This document shows, piece after piece, positions 8,255 to 15,886 of a DNA stretch of 64,000 nucleotides. Position numbers and translations under genes: made by a program. The notes beneath the pieces are model-generated. The model saw only the letters and a list, made by a program, of their open reading frames with translations, was not told the origin of the DNA and did no database searches. This stretch comes from Arhodomonas sp051195215 (GTDB taxonomy: Bacteria > Pseudomonadota > Gammaproteobacteria > Nitrococcales > Nitrococcaceae): NCBI RefSeq assembly GCF_051195215.1, contig NZ_JBNAZM010000009.1:62001-126000 (forward strand), in the 5' to 3' direction. The number at the start of each line of letters is the position of its first letter. Position 1 is the stretch's first letter.

Positions 8255-8282
8255 AAAAAAAAGCCGACCTGTGTCGGTCGGC
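8255..8282 (-). terminator. Rho-independent terminator of candidate RNA copy 1
   Basis: On the minus strand GCCGACC, a 6-base loop and GGTCGGC form a perfect 7-bp GC-rich stem (8282-8263) followed by eight T (8262-8255). It is identical to the terminator at 11166-11193. The plus strand has no T-run after the stem, which fixes direction. Confidence 0.9.
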
Positions 8283-8404
8283 CAAGAGGAGGAGAGGCGG
8301 TGTTGGCGGGTCGTCCCCGCCAAGATGATGCGCATGGTAACGATCGGGCTTCGGGCTGCGAAGCCCGTTCCCTGGAAGAAGTCCTGTGCCGCCTGGTTGA
8401 AAAT
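8255..8404 (-). ncRNA. candidate structured small RNA, copy 1 (150 nt)
   Basis: The minus-strand segment from 8404 to 8255 begins ATTTTCAACC and holds GGACTTCTTCC, a 9-bp hairpin (8345-8353 with 8359-8367), an 8-bp hairpin (8303-8310 with 8316-8323), a single-stranded CTCTCCTCCTCTTGG stretch and a Rho-independent terminator. A paralogue of exactly the same length lies at 11166-11315. The CCUCCUC stretch is complementary to Shine-Dalgarno sequences, suggesting a translation-blocking seed. It does not match an RNA family I can name. An alternative is a short conserved peptide frame, because substitutions between the copies avoid one codon phase. Confidence 0.55.
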
Positions 8405-8756
8405 GGGCGACGTCGTCGACCGGCTGTGCGCGACGAGCACGCGCATCGTCACCCTGACGGTTATCGAGAAGGGGTACTTTCTCTCCCCCGCCGAAGGCCG
8501 GCTGCTGCACGAGGATCCCGCGATCGCCGCCGACACTGAGCAACCCGCGGCGCCGTGCACCGCGCTGCGCTGCGACAACATGCCTGACAACGGCAGGCGC
8601 ACCCGCGCCGTCGTGACCCAGCTGGCCGCCTGCCGGGACCCCGCGCTGGCGCGGTGGATCGAGCAGGAGGTCGCTTTCCCCGGCAGCATGGTCGACCGCA
8701 TCGTGCCCGCCACCACGGCCGCCGACCGCGAGCGACTCGCCGAGCTCGGCGTCGAC
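8403..8756 (+). pseudogene. uxuB/mannitol-dehydrogenase-family remnant
   Basis: About 118 codons match the central part of D-mannonate oxidoreductase and its mannitol dehydrogenase relatives: RIVTLTVIEKGY, CDNMPDNGRRTRAVV, FPGSMVDRIVPATT. The N-terminal NAD-binding third, the catalytic C-terminal half, and about 25 residues between TAL and RCDNM are missing. The frame then runs straight into uxuA sequence. It starts at the edge of the candidate RNA element, whose last conserved bases include the ATG at 8403. Too little remains for activity. UxuB would reduce fructuronate to mannonate. Confidence 0.8.
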
Positions 8757-9626
8757 GCTCCCAACGCCGTCGTCTGCTACAACTTCACGCCGGTGCTCGA
8801 CTGGACACGCACCGACCTGGCGTATCGACTGCCCGATGGCGGGCTCGCGCTGCGCTTCGACCAGACCGCGTTCGCTGCATTCGACCTCTTCCTCCTGGAG
8901 CGCCCCGGTGCCGGGCAGGAATACGACGATGCCGAGAAGCAGGCCGCGAGGCACAATCTCGACGGGCTGACCCTTGCACAGCGCGAGCGGCTGGTGAACA
9001 ACGTCATTGCCGGACTGCCCGGCGCCGAGGAGCACTACACCCTGGAGCGCTTCCGGGAGGTCCTGGCGGCGTATGCCGACATCGACGGTGAACGCCTGCG
9101 CGAGCATCTCGGCTATTTCCTGAACGCGATCATTCCGGTTGCCGACGAAGTGGGCGTGCGCATGGCGATTCATCCCGACGACCCGCCACGGCCGATGTTC
9201 GGGCTCCCGCGCGTCGTTTCCGGTCCGGAGGACGTGCAGTGGCTGTTCGACGTCGCTCCGGGCCCGGCGAACGGGCTGACCCTGTGCTCCGCCACCTATG
9301 GCCTGAGGCCGGACGTGGACGTGGCCGGGATGACGCGGCGTTTTGTCGCGTGCATCTACTTCGCTCATTTGCGCCCCACCCAACGTGAGAGTCCGGATCC
9401 GCGCTCTTTCCATGAAGCCCATCCACCTGGGCGGGGGCACGGACATGGTGGCCATCATGCCGCGCTGGTGGCCGAAGAGTGGCGCCGGGAGCGGGAGGGT
9501 GGTCCGCGTCTGCCGCTGCGCCCGGACCATGGCCACCACATTCTTGACGACCAACGTCGCGACACCCGTGCCGGCTATCCGCTGTACGGGCGGCTCAAGG
9601 GTCTGGCGGAGCTGCGCGGGGTGGAC
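8757..9626 (+). pseudogene. mannonate dehydratase (uxuA) remnant fused in frame
   Basis: From VVCYNFTPVLDWTRTDL onward the frame matches the C-terminal two-thirds of UxuA: RFDQTAFAAFDLF, VGVRMAIHPDDPPRP, PANGLTLCSATYG, MRPDHGH-like LRPDHGHHILDD, YGRLKGLAELRGV. The first roughly 90 residues are absent. Around 9415-9475 the expected HLGGGTDMVAIM is found in the +1 frame, while the flanking SFHEA and LVAEEWRR stay in the main frame. Two compensating single-base indels have therefore occurred. UxuA dehydrates mannonate to 2-keto-3-deoxygluconate and needs an intact barrel, so this copy is almost certainly inactive. Confidence 0.82.
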
Positions 9627-10394
9627 TGCCGCCACCTGCACGCCGATGCGATGTATCCCACCGGGTTGATGTTCAAGGAGCGCGCCGAGGCCGGCGCCGA
9701 TCCCCGCACCGAGTATTTTCGCCGCGGCAGTGCCGCCAGCCACCTGTCGCCGGCGGACGCGGTGGGTGTGGATTTCGCTGCCGCCCGGCATCTGCATGCC
9801 ACCGGCATTCCCCCGGCGGTCTCGGCGAGTTGCCGTGAGTTGTCATGGCACATGCTCGATCAAGCCAGAGCCGCCGGTGCCAGCATCTCTTTCGATCCGA
9901 ATCTGCGCCCGGGCCTGTGGCGCAGCGAGGTGGAAATGCGCGATACCCTCAACGCGATGGCGGCTCGGTCCGACTGGGTGCTGCCCGGGCTGGCCGAAGG
10001 CCAGCGGCTGACGGGCCGGGAAACGCCCCAGGATATCGCCGGCTTCTACCTGGACCGGGGCGCCAGGGCGGTATTCATCAAGCTGGGCCCGGAGGGTGGC
10101 TATTACCGTGGCGAGTTCAACGGGGGAGGCGAGCAGAGTGGCACCGTGGCGGGCTTCCCCGTCGTCGAGGTCGTGGATACGGTGGGCGCCGGCGACGGCT
10201 TCGCCGTCGGCGTGATCAGTGCCCTCCTGGACGGCGTCGCGCCCCGGGCTGCGTTACGGCGCGGCAACCTCGTCGGTGCCGAAGCGGTTCGGGTGATTGG
10301 TGACATGGAAGGACTGCCCGGCCGGGAGCGCCTGCATGCGCTGGAGGCCGGGTACGGCGACGCGAACACATCGATCGTTTCCGATGACGCATAA
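9627..10394 (+). pseudogene. 2-keto-3-deoxygluconate kinase (kdgK) remnant fused in frame
   Basis: This part matches PfkB-family KdgK from about one-third of its length to the end: PTGLMFKERAEAG, EYFRRGSAASHLSPAD, ISFDPNLRPGLW, ADWVLPGL-like SDWVLPGLAEG, and the PfkB signature DTVGAGDGFAVGVISAL with the catalytic Asp. The N-terminal substrate-lid region (about 90 residues) is missing and replaced by the uxuA tail. The C-terminal part is well preserved, so the truncation may be recent. KdgK would phosphorylate the product of UxuA, so the three remnants are consecutive steps of one pathway. Confidence 0.82.
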
Positions 10395-10431
10395 TGCGCC
10401 GACTTTCCGACGCAATGAACACGAGGCCGCG

Positions 10432-11121
10432 ATGACGCCACCGCTCTGCCTGCTCTTCGATTCCGACGGCACGCTGGTCGACAGTGAAGGCCTGCTGGCG
10501 ACTGTCATGGGGACGGTGCTACCGCAGTACGGTCTGCCGTTCAGTGCCGCCGAGTACATGGGGGATTTCCGCGGGGTGCGTTTTCTGGACATCGTGCAGA
10601 CCCTGGAAGCGCGCCATGGCGACCTGGCGGCGAATGTCCGGCAGAGCCTGGAGGATGACGTACGTGGCCTGATGGAAGCTCGCATGCTCGAAGAGCTCCA
10701 ACCCATGCCCGAGATGCCCCAGGTGCTGGAGACGCTCGCGGATTATCCCTGCGCCGTGGTGTCCAATGGGCCGGAGCGCAAGATCCGTTGCGCTCTCGAC
10801 AGCACCGGCCTGGCCCATCACTTTCGGGACAACCTGTTCAGTGCCTACACCCTGGGTTGCTGGAAGCCGGATCCGGCCATCTATGCGAGGGCCGCGTCCG
10901 CCATGGGATTCGCGCCAGAACGTTGCGTGGTGATCGACGATGCCGCAGTCGGCGTTGCCGCCGGACTGGAGGCCGGCATGCAGGTGGTGCATTTCAATCA
11001 CCTCGGCGAACCGGAGACGACGCCTGCTGGCGCGACTGCCATTGCCCATGCCAGCGAGCTGCCTGCTGTCGTCGCCATGCTGGCGGGGCGCCAGGTGCCG
11101 GCTCCCGCCAGTGCCGAATAG
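10432..11121 (+). CDS. HAD-superfamily phosphatase (YieH-like)
   Basis: This 229-residue HAD subfamily I hydrolase has motif I DSDGTLVDSEG (nucleophile Asp10, acid Asp12), motif II VVSNG, motif III Lys in CWKPDP, and motif IV VVIDDAAVGV. Its helical cap resembles YieH/6-phosphogluconate phosphatase and beta-phosphoglucomutase-like enzymes, so a small sugar phosphate substrate is likely. It starts 37 bases after the kdgK remnant and was probably part of the same hexuronate operon; unlike its neighbours it appears intact. Upstream in-frame ATG codons exist, but the one at 10432 gives a normal HAD N-terminus. Confidence 0.85.
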   Translation: MTPPLCLLFDSDGTLVDSEGLLATVMGTVLPQYGLPFSAAEYMGDFRGVRFLDIVQTLEARHGDLAANVRQSLEDDVRGLMEARMLEELQPMPEMPQVLETLADYPCAVVSNGPERKIRCALDSTGLAHHFRDNLFSAYTLGCWKPDPAIYARAASAMGFAPERCVVIDDAAVGVAAGLEAGMQVVHFNHLGEPETTPAGATAIAHASELPAVVAMLAGRQVPAPASAE

Positions 11122-11165
11122 CCCGGGCAAGGCGGATCGTATTACGTCGGCCGTGTGAGACGGAC

Positions 11166-11193
11166 AAAAAAAAGCCGACCTGTGTCGGTCGGC
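11166..11193 (-). terminator. Rho-independent terminator of ktrAB / candidate RNA copy 2
   Basis: A 7-bp stem GCCGACC/GGTCGGC with a 6-base loop is followed on the minus strand by eight T. It is identical to 8255-8282. It would end the ktrA-ktrB transcript as well as the candidate RNA. Confidence 0.9.
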
Positions 11194-11315
11194 CAAGAGG
11201 AGGAGAGTCGGTTCGGACGGGTCGTCCCCGTCAAGATGGTATGCATGATAACAATCCAAGTCGGGACCGCGAAGCCGGTCGCATGGAAGAAGTCCTGTGC
11301 ACAGCGGTTGAAAAT
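11166..11315 (-). ncRNA. candidate structured small RNA, copy 2 (150 nt)
   Basis: This paralogue of the element at 8255-8404 aligns without gaps over 150 bases with 28 differences by my count. Conserved blocks are the ATTTTCAACC start, GCACAGGACTTCTTCC, CTCTCCTCCTCTTGG and the terminator. The middle hairpin keeps pairing through compensating changes: GACGGG/CCCGTC here, GGCGGG/CCCGCC in copy 1, both with loop TCGTC. A second stem, GACCG (11265-11269) with CGGTC (11276-11280), replaces the longer one of copy 1. It lies just downstream of ktrB on the same strand, so it could be a 3' UTR-derived RNA or its own transcript. Confidence 0.55.
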
Positions 11316-11326
11316 CCGTGAGACGG

Positions 11327-12688
11327 TCAGCCGAGCACGACGTTGCCATGGGGGTAGCGGATGCGTGCGGTGGCGGGGGTGGCGAGCACGAAGCCCAGGG
11401 CGAGGGGACCGAGGCGGCCGACGAACATCACCGCCATGATCAGGCACTTGCCCAGCGCGTCCAGCTCGGGGGTGATGCCCTGCGATAGCCCCACCGTGCC
11501 GAAGGCGGAGGTCACCTCGAAAGCGATGGGCAGGAACTCACCCGGGTGGTGCATGACCAGTACGAAGGTGGCGAGCATCACCAGCAACAGACTCATGAAG
11601 GTGAGCGCGAGGACCTTGAGCACGTCCTCGCCGCTGATGCGCCGTCCAAGCATGCTGGGTTCGCGGCGCCGGCGCAGGAAAGCGAGCGTTGCGCCGATGA
11701 GCACCATGAGCGTGCTTACCTTGATGCCGCCGGCGGTGGAGGTGCTGCCGCCGCCGACGAACATGAGCGACATGTAGGTGAGCGCCGTGGCGTCCCTGAG
11801 ATCGCTCAGGTCCACGGTGTTGAATCCGGCCGTGCGTGTGGTCACGCCCTGAAACCACGCGGCCCACAGGCGTTCGCCGGTACCGGCGAGTCCGCCGAGC
11901 GTGGCCGGGTTGTCCCATTCGAGCCAGGCGGTGGCGACCACTGACCAGACGATCAGTATGCCCGTGCCGAGGAGCATCAGCCGGCTGTGCAGGGTCAAGC
12001 GCCGCCACGGACGGCGCTCGCGCAGCTCGCTCAGGACGTTGAAACCGAGTCCACCCAGGATGAACAGCGCCGGCATCACCAGGTTGATCACGGGGTCGGC
12101 GACCCAGCGACTGAGGCTGTCGGGCCATAGCGCGAAACCCGCATTGTTGAACGCCGAGACCGCGTGAAACAGCGCGAGCCACAGGCCGTGGGCGAGGCCG
12201 TATTCGGGCACCCAGCGTAGTGCCAGCGCCAGCGTGCCGATGCCCTCGAGGGTAAGCACTACCGCGAGCACCAAGCGGATGAGGTGGGCGAGACCGCCGA
12301 GAGAGGTCTGGTTGAGATCGGCGCCGAGCATTACCGACTGCCGCAGGGACAGGCGCTGGCCGAGCAGCAGCGTGGTCATCACGGCGAACGTCATCAACCC
12401 GAGTCCACCGAGCTGGATGAGCAGCAGGATCACCGCCTGACCGAACGCGGTGAAGTGGCTGGCAGTGTCCACGACCACCAGTCCCGTGACGGTGATCGCC
12501 GATGTGGCGGTGAATGCTGCCTGCAGCCAGGTCAGCGGCGCGGTGGTCGCGAACGGCAGCTGCAACGCGAGAGTGCCGGCCGCGATCAGACCGAGAAACA
12601 ACAGCGTGAGCACAGTCGGCGCCGGCAGGCGCAGGCGTCGCGTCCGGCGCTGCGACGGTGTGCCGCGGCTGGGCAGCCAGCGTTTCAA
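11327..12688 (-). CDS. ktrB: TrkH/KtrB-type potassium transporter membrane subunit
   Basis: This 453-residue membrane protein is of the TrkH/KtrB superfamily, with four repeats of the M1-pore-M2 type. Pore segments include TATSAITVTGLVVVDT, SAFNNAGFALWPDS, GVTTRTAGFNTVDL and SAFGTVGLSQGITP, each with the single filter glycine typical of these carriers. The length and lack of the extra N-terminal helices of TrkH point to KtrB, which takes up K+ with Na+ coupling. The start overlaps the ktrA stop (ATGA). Such a system is expected in an organism facing changing osmolarity. Confidence 0.92.
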   Translation of the reverse strand: MKRWLPSRGTPSQRRTRRLRLPAPTVLTLLFLGLIAAGTLALQLPFATTAPLTWLQAAFTATSAITVTGLVVVDTASHFTAFGQAVILLLIQLGGLGLMTFAVMTTLLLGQRLSLRQSVMLGADLNQTSLGGLAHLIRLVLAVVLTLEGIGTLALALRWVPEYGLAHGLWLALFHAVSAFNNAGFALWPDSLSRWVADPVINLVMPALFILGGLGFNVLSELRERRPWRRLTLHSRLMLLGTGILIVWSVVATAWLEWDNPATLGGLAGTGERLWAAWFQGVTTRTAGFNTVDLSDLRDATALTYMSLMFVGGGSTSTAGGIKVSTLMVLIGATLAFLRRRREPSMLGRRISGEDVLKVLALTFMSLLLVMLATFVLVMHHPGEFLPIAFEVTSAFGTVGLSQGITPELDALGKCLIMAVMFVGRLGPLALGFVLATPATARIRYPHGNVVLG

Positions 12689-13344
12689 AGCTTCTTCCCC
12701 AGCGCGCGCAGATTGTCGAGCGCGCCGATGAGCACCAAGCGTTGACCTTTCTCCAACGGCTCGTCGTCGGGTTCGTACTGGGGCTTGCGGGCGCGTTTGA
12801 GTGCCACCAGGCGGATGTCGAGCTCGTCCAGGCCCAGCGCGCTCACGGGCTTGCCGGCGACGGTGTCGGTGACCTCCAGCTCGACCACGTAATAGTCGTT
12901 ACCGAGGGGGATGTAGTCGAGCACGTAGGGGTAGTTGAGGGTCTGGGCCACGTGCACGCCCATCTCGTGCTCCGGATGGACGATGCGGTCGGCGCCGAGT
13001 TTGCCGAGAATGCGGTGGTGGCTTGGCGTCACCGCTTTGACCCAGACCTGGCGCACGCCGGCGCTCTTCAGGCCGAGGGTGCAGAGGATGTTGGATTCCA
13101 GATCCTCGCCGATGGCCACGACCACGGCGTCATAGTCCGCCAGGTCCAGCTCCTCGACGGTGCGCTCGTCGCGCACGTCGGCGACCACGGCGTGGGAGAG
13201 GCGGTCGGCGAGGTCGTCCACCCGGGCCTGGTCCCGGTCGATGCCCAGGACCTCGTTGCCCAGTCGTTCCAGCTCAAGCGCTACGGTGGTGCCGAAGCTC
13301 GCCAGCCCCACCACCGCGTATTTGCCATGCCCGGCGCGTGCCAT
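12685..13344 (-). CDS. ktrA: KtrA regulatory subunit of potassium uptake
   Basis: This 219-residue cytoplasmic RCK protein begins with the Rossmann motif YAVVGLASFGTTVALELERL (GxxxxG, then Asp at IDRD). It continues with TrkA-N core segments DYDAVVVAIGEDLESN and VWVKAVTPSHHRIL, and a TrkA-C domain from about residue 135. KtrA forms an octameric ring that gates KtrB in response to ATP/ADP and c-di-AMP or Na+. It is the first gene of the ktrAB operon and is divergent from a metal exporter cluster; a 17-bp palindrome lies 33 bases upstream of its start. Confidence 0.93.
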   Translation of the reverse strand: MARAGHGKYAVVGLASFGTTVALELERLGNEVLGIDRDQARVDDLADRLSHAVVADVRDERTVEELDLADYDAVVVAIGEDLESNILCTLGLKSAGVRQVWVKAVTPSHHRILGKLGADRIVHPEHEMGVHVAQTLNYPYVLDYIPLGNDYYVVELEVTDTVAGKPVSALGLDELDIRLVALKRARKPQYEPDDEPLEKGQRLVLIGALDNLRALGKKL

Positions 13345-13376
13345 AGCGGGCGCTCCCTGACGTCAATGGCATATCA

Positions 13377-13393
13377 GCATACTAAATGTATGC
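13377..13393. promoter_or_regulatory. palindrome GCATAC-N5-GTATGC between ktrA and the CDF cluster
   Basis: This perfect 6-bp inverted repeat with a 5-base A/T spacer sits in the 119-base divergent region. The size fits a dimeric regulator site. Which gene it controls is unknown. No other copy was noticed. Confidence 0.45.
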
Positions 13394-13463
13394 GGCGATT
13401 CTGCGCGTCTGTGGATGATCTGAGTCAGGTCGGCGCTGCCGCGAGGCGCGTTAGAATGTTTCC

Positions 13464-13730
13464 ATGGGGCGTGGGATTCGACCTATTTGCTGGCTGTTGA
13501 TGATCGTGGTGGCGCTGCACGCGGCCGCCGCGGCAGGTGGCGTGCCGCCGGACGATGAGTCCGTCGTGCTCGCTCACGTCGCGGGCTGTCACCGCCAGGC
13601 GCATGGTCCCGGCCTGCTGGGCATCACGGTTGTTTCGGCGACCGCCCCGCCGGCCATGTTGCCGTGCCACAATGAACCGAGTTCGCGTGGCCGGGGTTTG
13701 CGCCCGCCGCTGCCGCCTCCAGCCCCTTGA
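13464..13730 (+). CDS. small exported protein upstream of a CDF exporter
   Basis: An 88-residue frame begins with a signal-like segment (RPICWLLMIVVALHAAAAAGG). The remainder contains GCHRQAH and LPCHNEP, two Cys-His pairs. Small periplasmic Cys/His proteins of the CzcI/CopL/DUF2946 kind often precede metal efflux genes, which is why this frame is kept. Similarity is by pattern only. A TTAGAAT -10-like sequence lies at 13451-13457, directly upstream of the ATG. The Pro-rich C-terminus could be spurious coding. Confidence 0.45.
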   Translation: MGRGIRPICWLLMIVVALHAAAAAGGVPPDDESVVLAHVAGCHRQAHGPGLLGITVVSATAPPAMLPCHNEPSSRGRGLRPPLPPPAP

Positions 13731-13773
13731 GCTTCCGTCTGCGCTCCCGCGATTCGAGAACCCAGGAGGCTCA

Positions 13774-14730
13774 ATGCATCATCACCAGCACGATCACTCC
13801 AACGGCGGCCACGAACAGGGGGGCAGTGGCAGCCGCGCGTTGCTCATCGGGCTGCTGGTCACCCTTGCCTTCGCGGCGGTGGAGCTCGTCACCGGCGTGC
13901 TCGCCGGCTCCCTCGCGCTCATGGGCGATGCCGGGCACATGGTCACGGATGCTGCCGCGCTCGGTCTCGGCGCTATCGCGGCGCGGTTGAGCGCGGCGCC
14001 CCCGTCCAGCCGTCACAGTTTCGGGCTGCAGCGTGCGGAGATCGTGGGGGCGTTGGTCAACGCCGTGTTCATGCTGGCCGTGGTGGGCTGGATCGCCTAC
14101 GAGGCCATTGAGCGTCTGCTCGAGCCGCAACCGGTACAGGGCGTTGCCGTGCTCGCCGTGGCCGCGCTCGGCTTGGTGATCAACCTGGTGGTGTTGAAAG
14201 TGCTCCACGGCGGCGCGCAGACACTCAACACCCGCGGCGCCATTCTCCATGTGATGGGGGATCTGCTGGGCTCGGTAGCGGCGCTGGCGAGCGGTCTGGT
14301 GATTACGCTTACCGGCTGGACACCCATTGACCCGATCCTCTCGCTGGTGATCTCGGCGCTCATCCTGCTGTCCACCTCGCGCTTGCTGCGCGAGGCCGTG
14401 CACGTGGTCATGGAAGGGGTGCCGCGCCATATCCGCCTGGCCGAGGTGGGGCGGCGACTGGCCTCCGTGCCCGGGGTACTCGACGTGCACGACCTGCATG
14501 TGTGGACGATCGCCTCGGGCAATCACGCCCTGGCCGCCCACGTGCGGGTCCAGTCGCTGGAGCGCTGGCCGGAGCAGCTCGCCGCCATGGAACGGCTGCT
14601 CGCCGAGGAGTTCGGCATCGATCACACCACACTCCAGCCGGAACCGCCGTATCAGGTGACGCTGGTGGACCTGCCGGGGACGTCGGCGCGACGTGGCGGG
14701 GAACCCAGCGGTCTCGGAGGTGGTCGGTGA
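13774..14730 (+). CDS. cation diffusion facilitator (CzcD/ZitB-like metal exporter)
   Basis: This 318-residue CDF protein has a His-rich N-terminus (MHHHQHDHSNGGHEQ), six helices, and the metal-site motifs SLALMGDAGHMVTDAAALGL (HxxxD in TM2) and HVMGDLLGSVAAL (HxxxD in TM5). This is the zinc-type tetrahedral set. The C-terminal cytoplasmic domain carries DVHDLHVWTIASG. It exports Zn2+, and possibly Co2+ or Cd2+, in exchange for protons. The ATG at 13774 follows CCAGGAGG; upstream codons in this frame overlap the small exported protein and are not used. Confidence 0.92.
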   Translation: MHHHQHDHSNGGHEQGGSGSRALLIGLLVTLAFAAVELVTGVLAGSLALMGDAGHMVTDAAALGLGAIAARLSAAPPSSRHSFGLQRAEIVGALVNAVFMLAVVGWIAYEAIERLLEPQPVQGVAVLAVAALGLVINLVVLKVLHGGAQTLNTRGAILHVMGDLLGSVAALASGLVITLTGWTPIDPILSLVISALILLSTSRLLREAVHVVMEGVPRHIRLAEVGRRLASVPGVLDVHDLHVWTIASGNHALAAHVRVQSLERWPEQLAAMERLLAEEFGIDHTTLQPEPPYQVTLVDLPGTSARRGGEPSGLGGGR

Positions 14731-15142
14731 CAAGCGAGGGAGCTGCAGGCGTGAATGACGGTCGGATGCGAGGCGCTGGACAGCACGGGTGCATTTTCGC
14801 ACACTGGCGCCGCACCGCGAGTGGAATCATGTACCTGCGCCGATTGTCGCCAGCAAACGCCGCCGCAGTGGCGGTGTTGGCGCGGGGGTCGCCCGGCGGA
14901 GCCGGCGCGACAGTGACCGTGTTCGGGCGCCGTGCGTGCTGCCGGCCAGACCTACCCCGGTCCGTAGCCATCGAGGGCTCCTTCTTCCAGAAACAGCGGG
15001 GCGCGCCGCGGGCGCGTCAGCGCACCGATTGCCACCATCGGTGTCCGCCAGCATGCGGCGACAGATCGAGACGAGCGAATGAGCAGACAACGACCCCTGC
15101 GCCGATGTCCGAGCGCGGCATCCGGAGGTAATCGATAGCACC
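14731..15142. other. non-coding gap before ccmC
   Basis: These 412 bases have no frame with protein-like composition; the long frames present are Arg/Pro/Ala-rich, as expected from chance in GC-rich DNA. No strong hairpin or T-run was seen. The ccmC promoter probably lies here. Confidence 0.55.
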
Positions 15143-15886
15143 ATGTGGGCCTGGTTTCACCGCCTCGGATCACCCCCGCACTTCTATCGCACGGCCGGAC
15201 GCTGGGCGCGCTGGTTCGGCGTGGCGAGTGCGCTGCTGTTCGCGGTCGGCCTCTACGACGGGCTCGTGCTGGCGCCGCCGGACTACCAGCAGGGGGAGAG
15301 CTACCGAATCATCTTCATCCACGTGCCGGCTGCCTGGATGTCGCTGATGGTCTACGTACTGATGGCCATCTCTGCGGCCATCGGTCTGATCTGGCGAATG
15401 AAGGTGGCCGAGGTGATGGCGCGCGCGGCGGCACCGCTCGGGGCGTCCTTCACCTTCCTCGCGCTCGCCACCGGCTCATTGTGGGGCAAGCCCATGTGGG
15501 GCACGTGGTGGGTGTGGGATGCGCGGCTGACTTCGGAACTCATCCTGCTTTTCCTCTATCTCGGCTACATGGCGCTCAATGCCGCCATCCCCGACCCGCG
15601 TCAGGCCGCGCGCGCGTCGGGTGTGCTGGCGCTGGTGGGTGTGGTGAACATTCCCATCATTCATTATTCAGTGGAGTGGTGGAACACGTTGCATCAGGGG
15701 CCCACGGTCACCCGCCTCGATGCGCCGGCGATCGATACCGCCATGCTGATTCCGCTGCTGACCATGGCGTTCGCCTTTATGGCCTACTTCGCCGCGGTGT
15801 GGCTGCTCAGAGCACGCTGCGAGCTGCTCCAGCGCGAGCGCCGCAGCCGCTGGGTGGAACGGGTCGTCCTGGAGGAGTCGGCATGA
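15143..15886 (+). CDS. ccmC: heme exporter / holo-CcmE release subunit CcmC
   Basis: This 247-residue six-helix membrane protein has the tryptophan-rich heme-handling motif WGTWWVWDARLTSE and flanking periplasmic histidines in IFIHVPAAW and IIHYSVEWWN. CcmC loads heme onto CcmE for System I cytochrome c maturation. It is the first gene of a seven-gene run ccmCDEFGHI in which every junction overlaps. ccmA and ccmB, usually directly upstream, are instead 6 kb away on the other strand. The ATG has GGAGG about 15 bases upstream. Confidence 0.95.
   Translation: MWAWFHRLGSPPHFYRTAGRWARWFGVASALLFAVGLYDGLVLAPPDYQQGESYRIIFIHVPAAWMSLMVYVLMAISAAIGLIWRMKVAEVMARAAAPLGASFTFLALATGSLWGKPMWGTWWVWDARLTSELILLFLYLGYMALNAAIPDPRQAARASGVLALVGVVNIPIIHYSVEWWNTLHQGPTVTRLDAPAIDTAMLIPLLTMAFAFMAYFAAVWLLRARCELLQRERRSRWVERVVLEESA

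Noticed and set aside
8022..9797. Long minus-strand open frame opposite the hexuronate remnants
   Set aside because: The plus strand has clear family motifs; the minus product has none. Only its final part overlaps the terminator-bearing RNA element.
8403..10394. Reading the fused uxuB-uxuA-kdgK frame as a functional trifunctional enzyme
   Set aside because: Each part lacks a third or more of its domain, including cofactor or substrate regions, and the uxuA part has compensating frameshifts.
8255..11315. Recent segmental duplication as the origin of the two RNA elements
   Set aside because: They differ at 28 of 150 positions with compensating changes, too many for a recent copy.
14502..15131. 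Open frame spanning the end of the CDF gene and the gap before ccmC
   Set aside because: Arg/Gly/Ala-rich, no ribosome site, overlaps a real gene in another frame.
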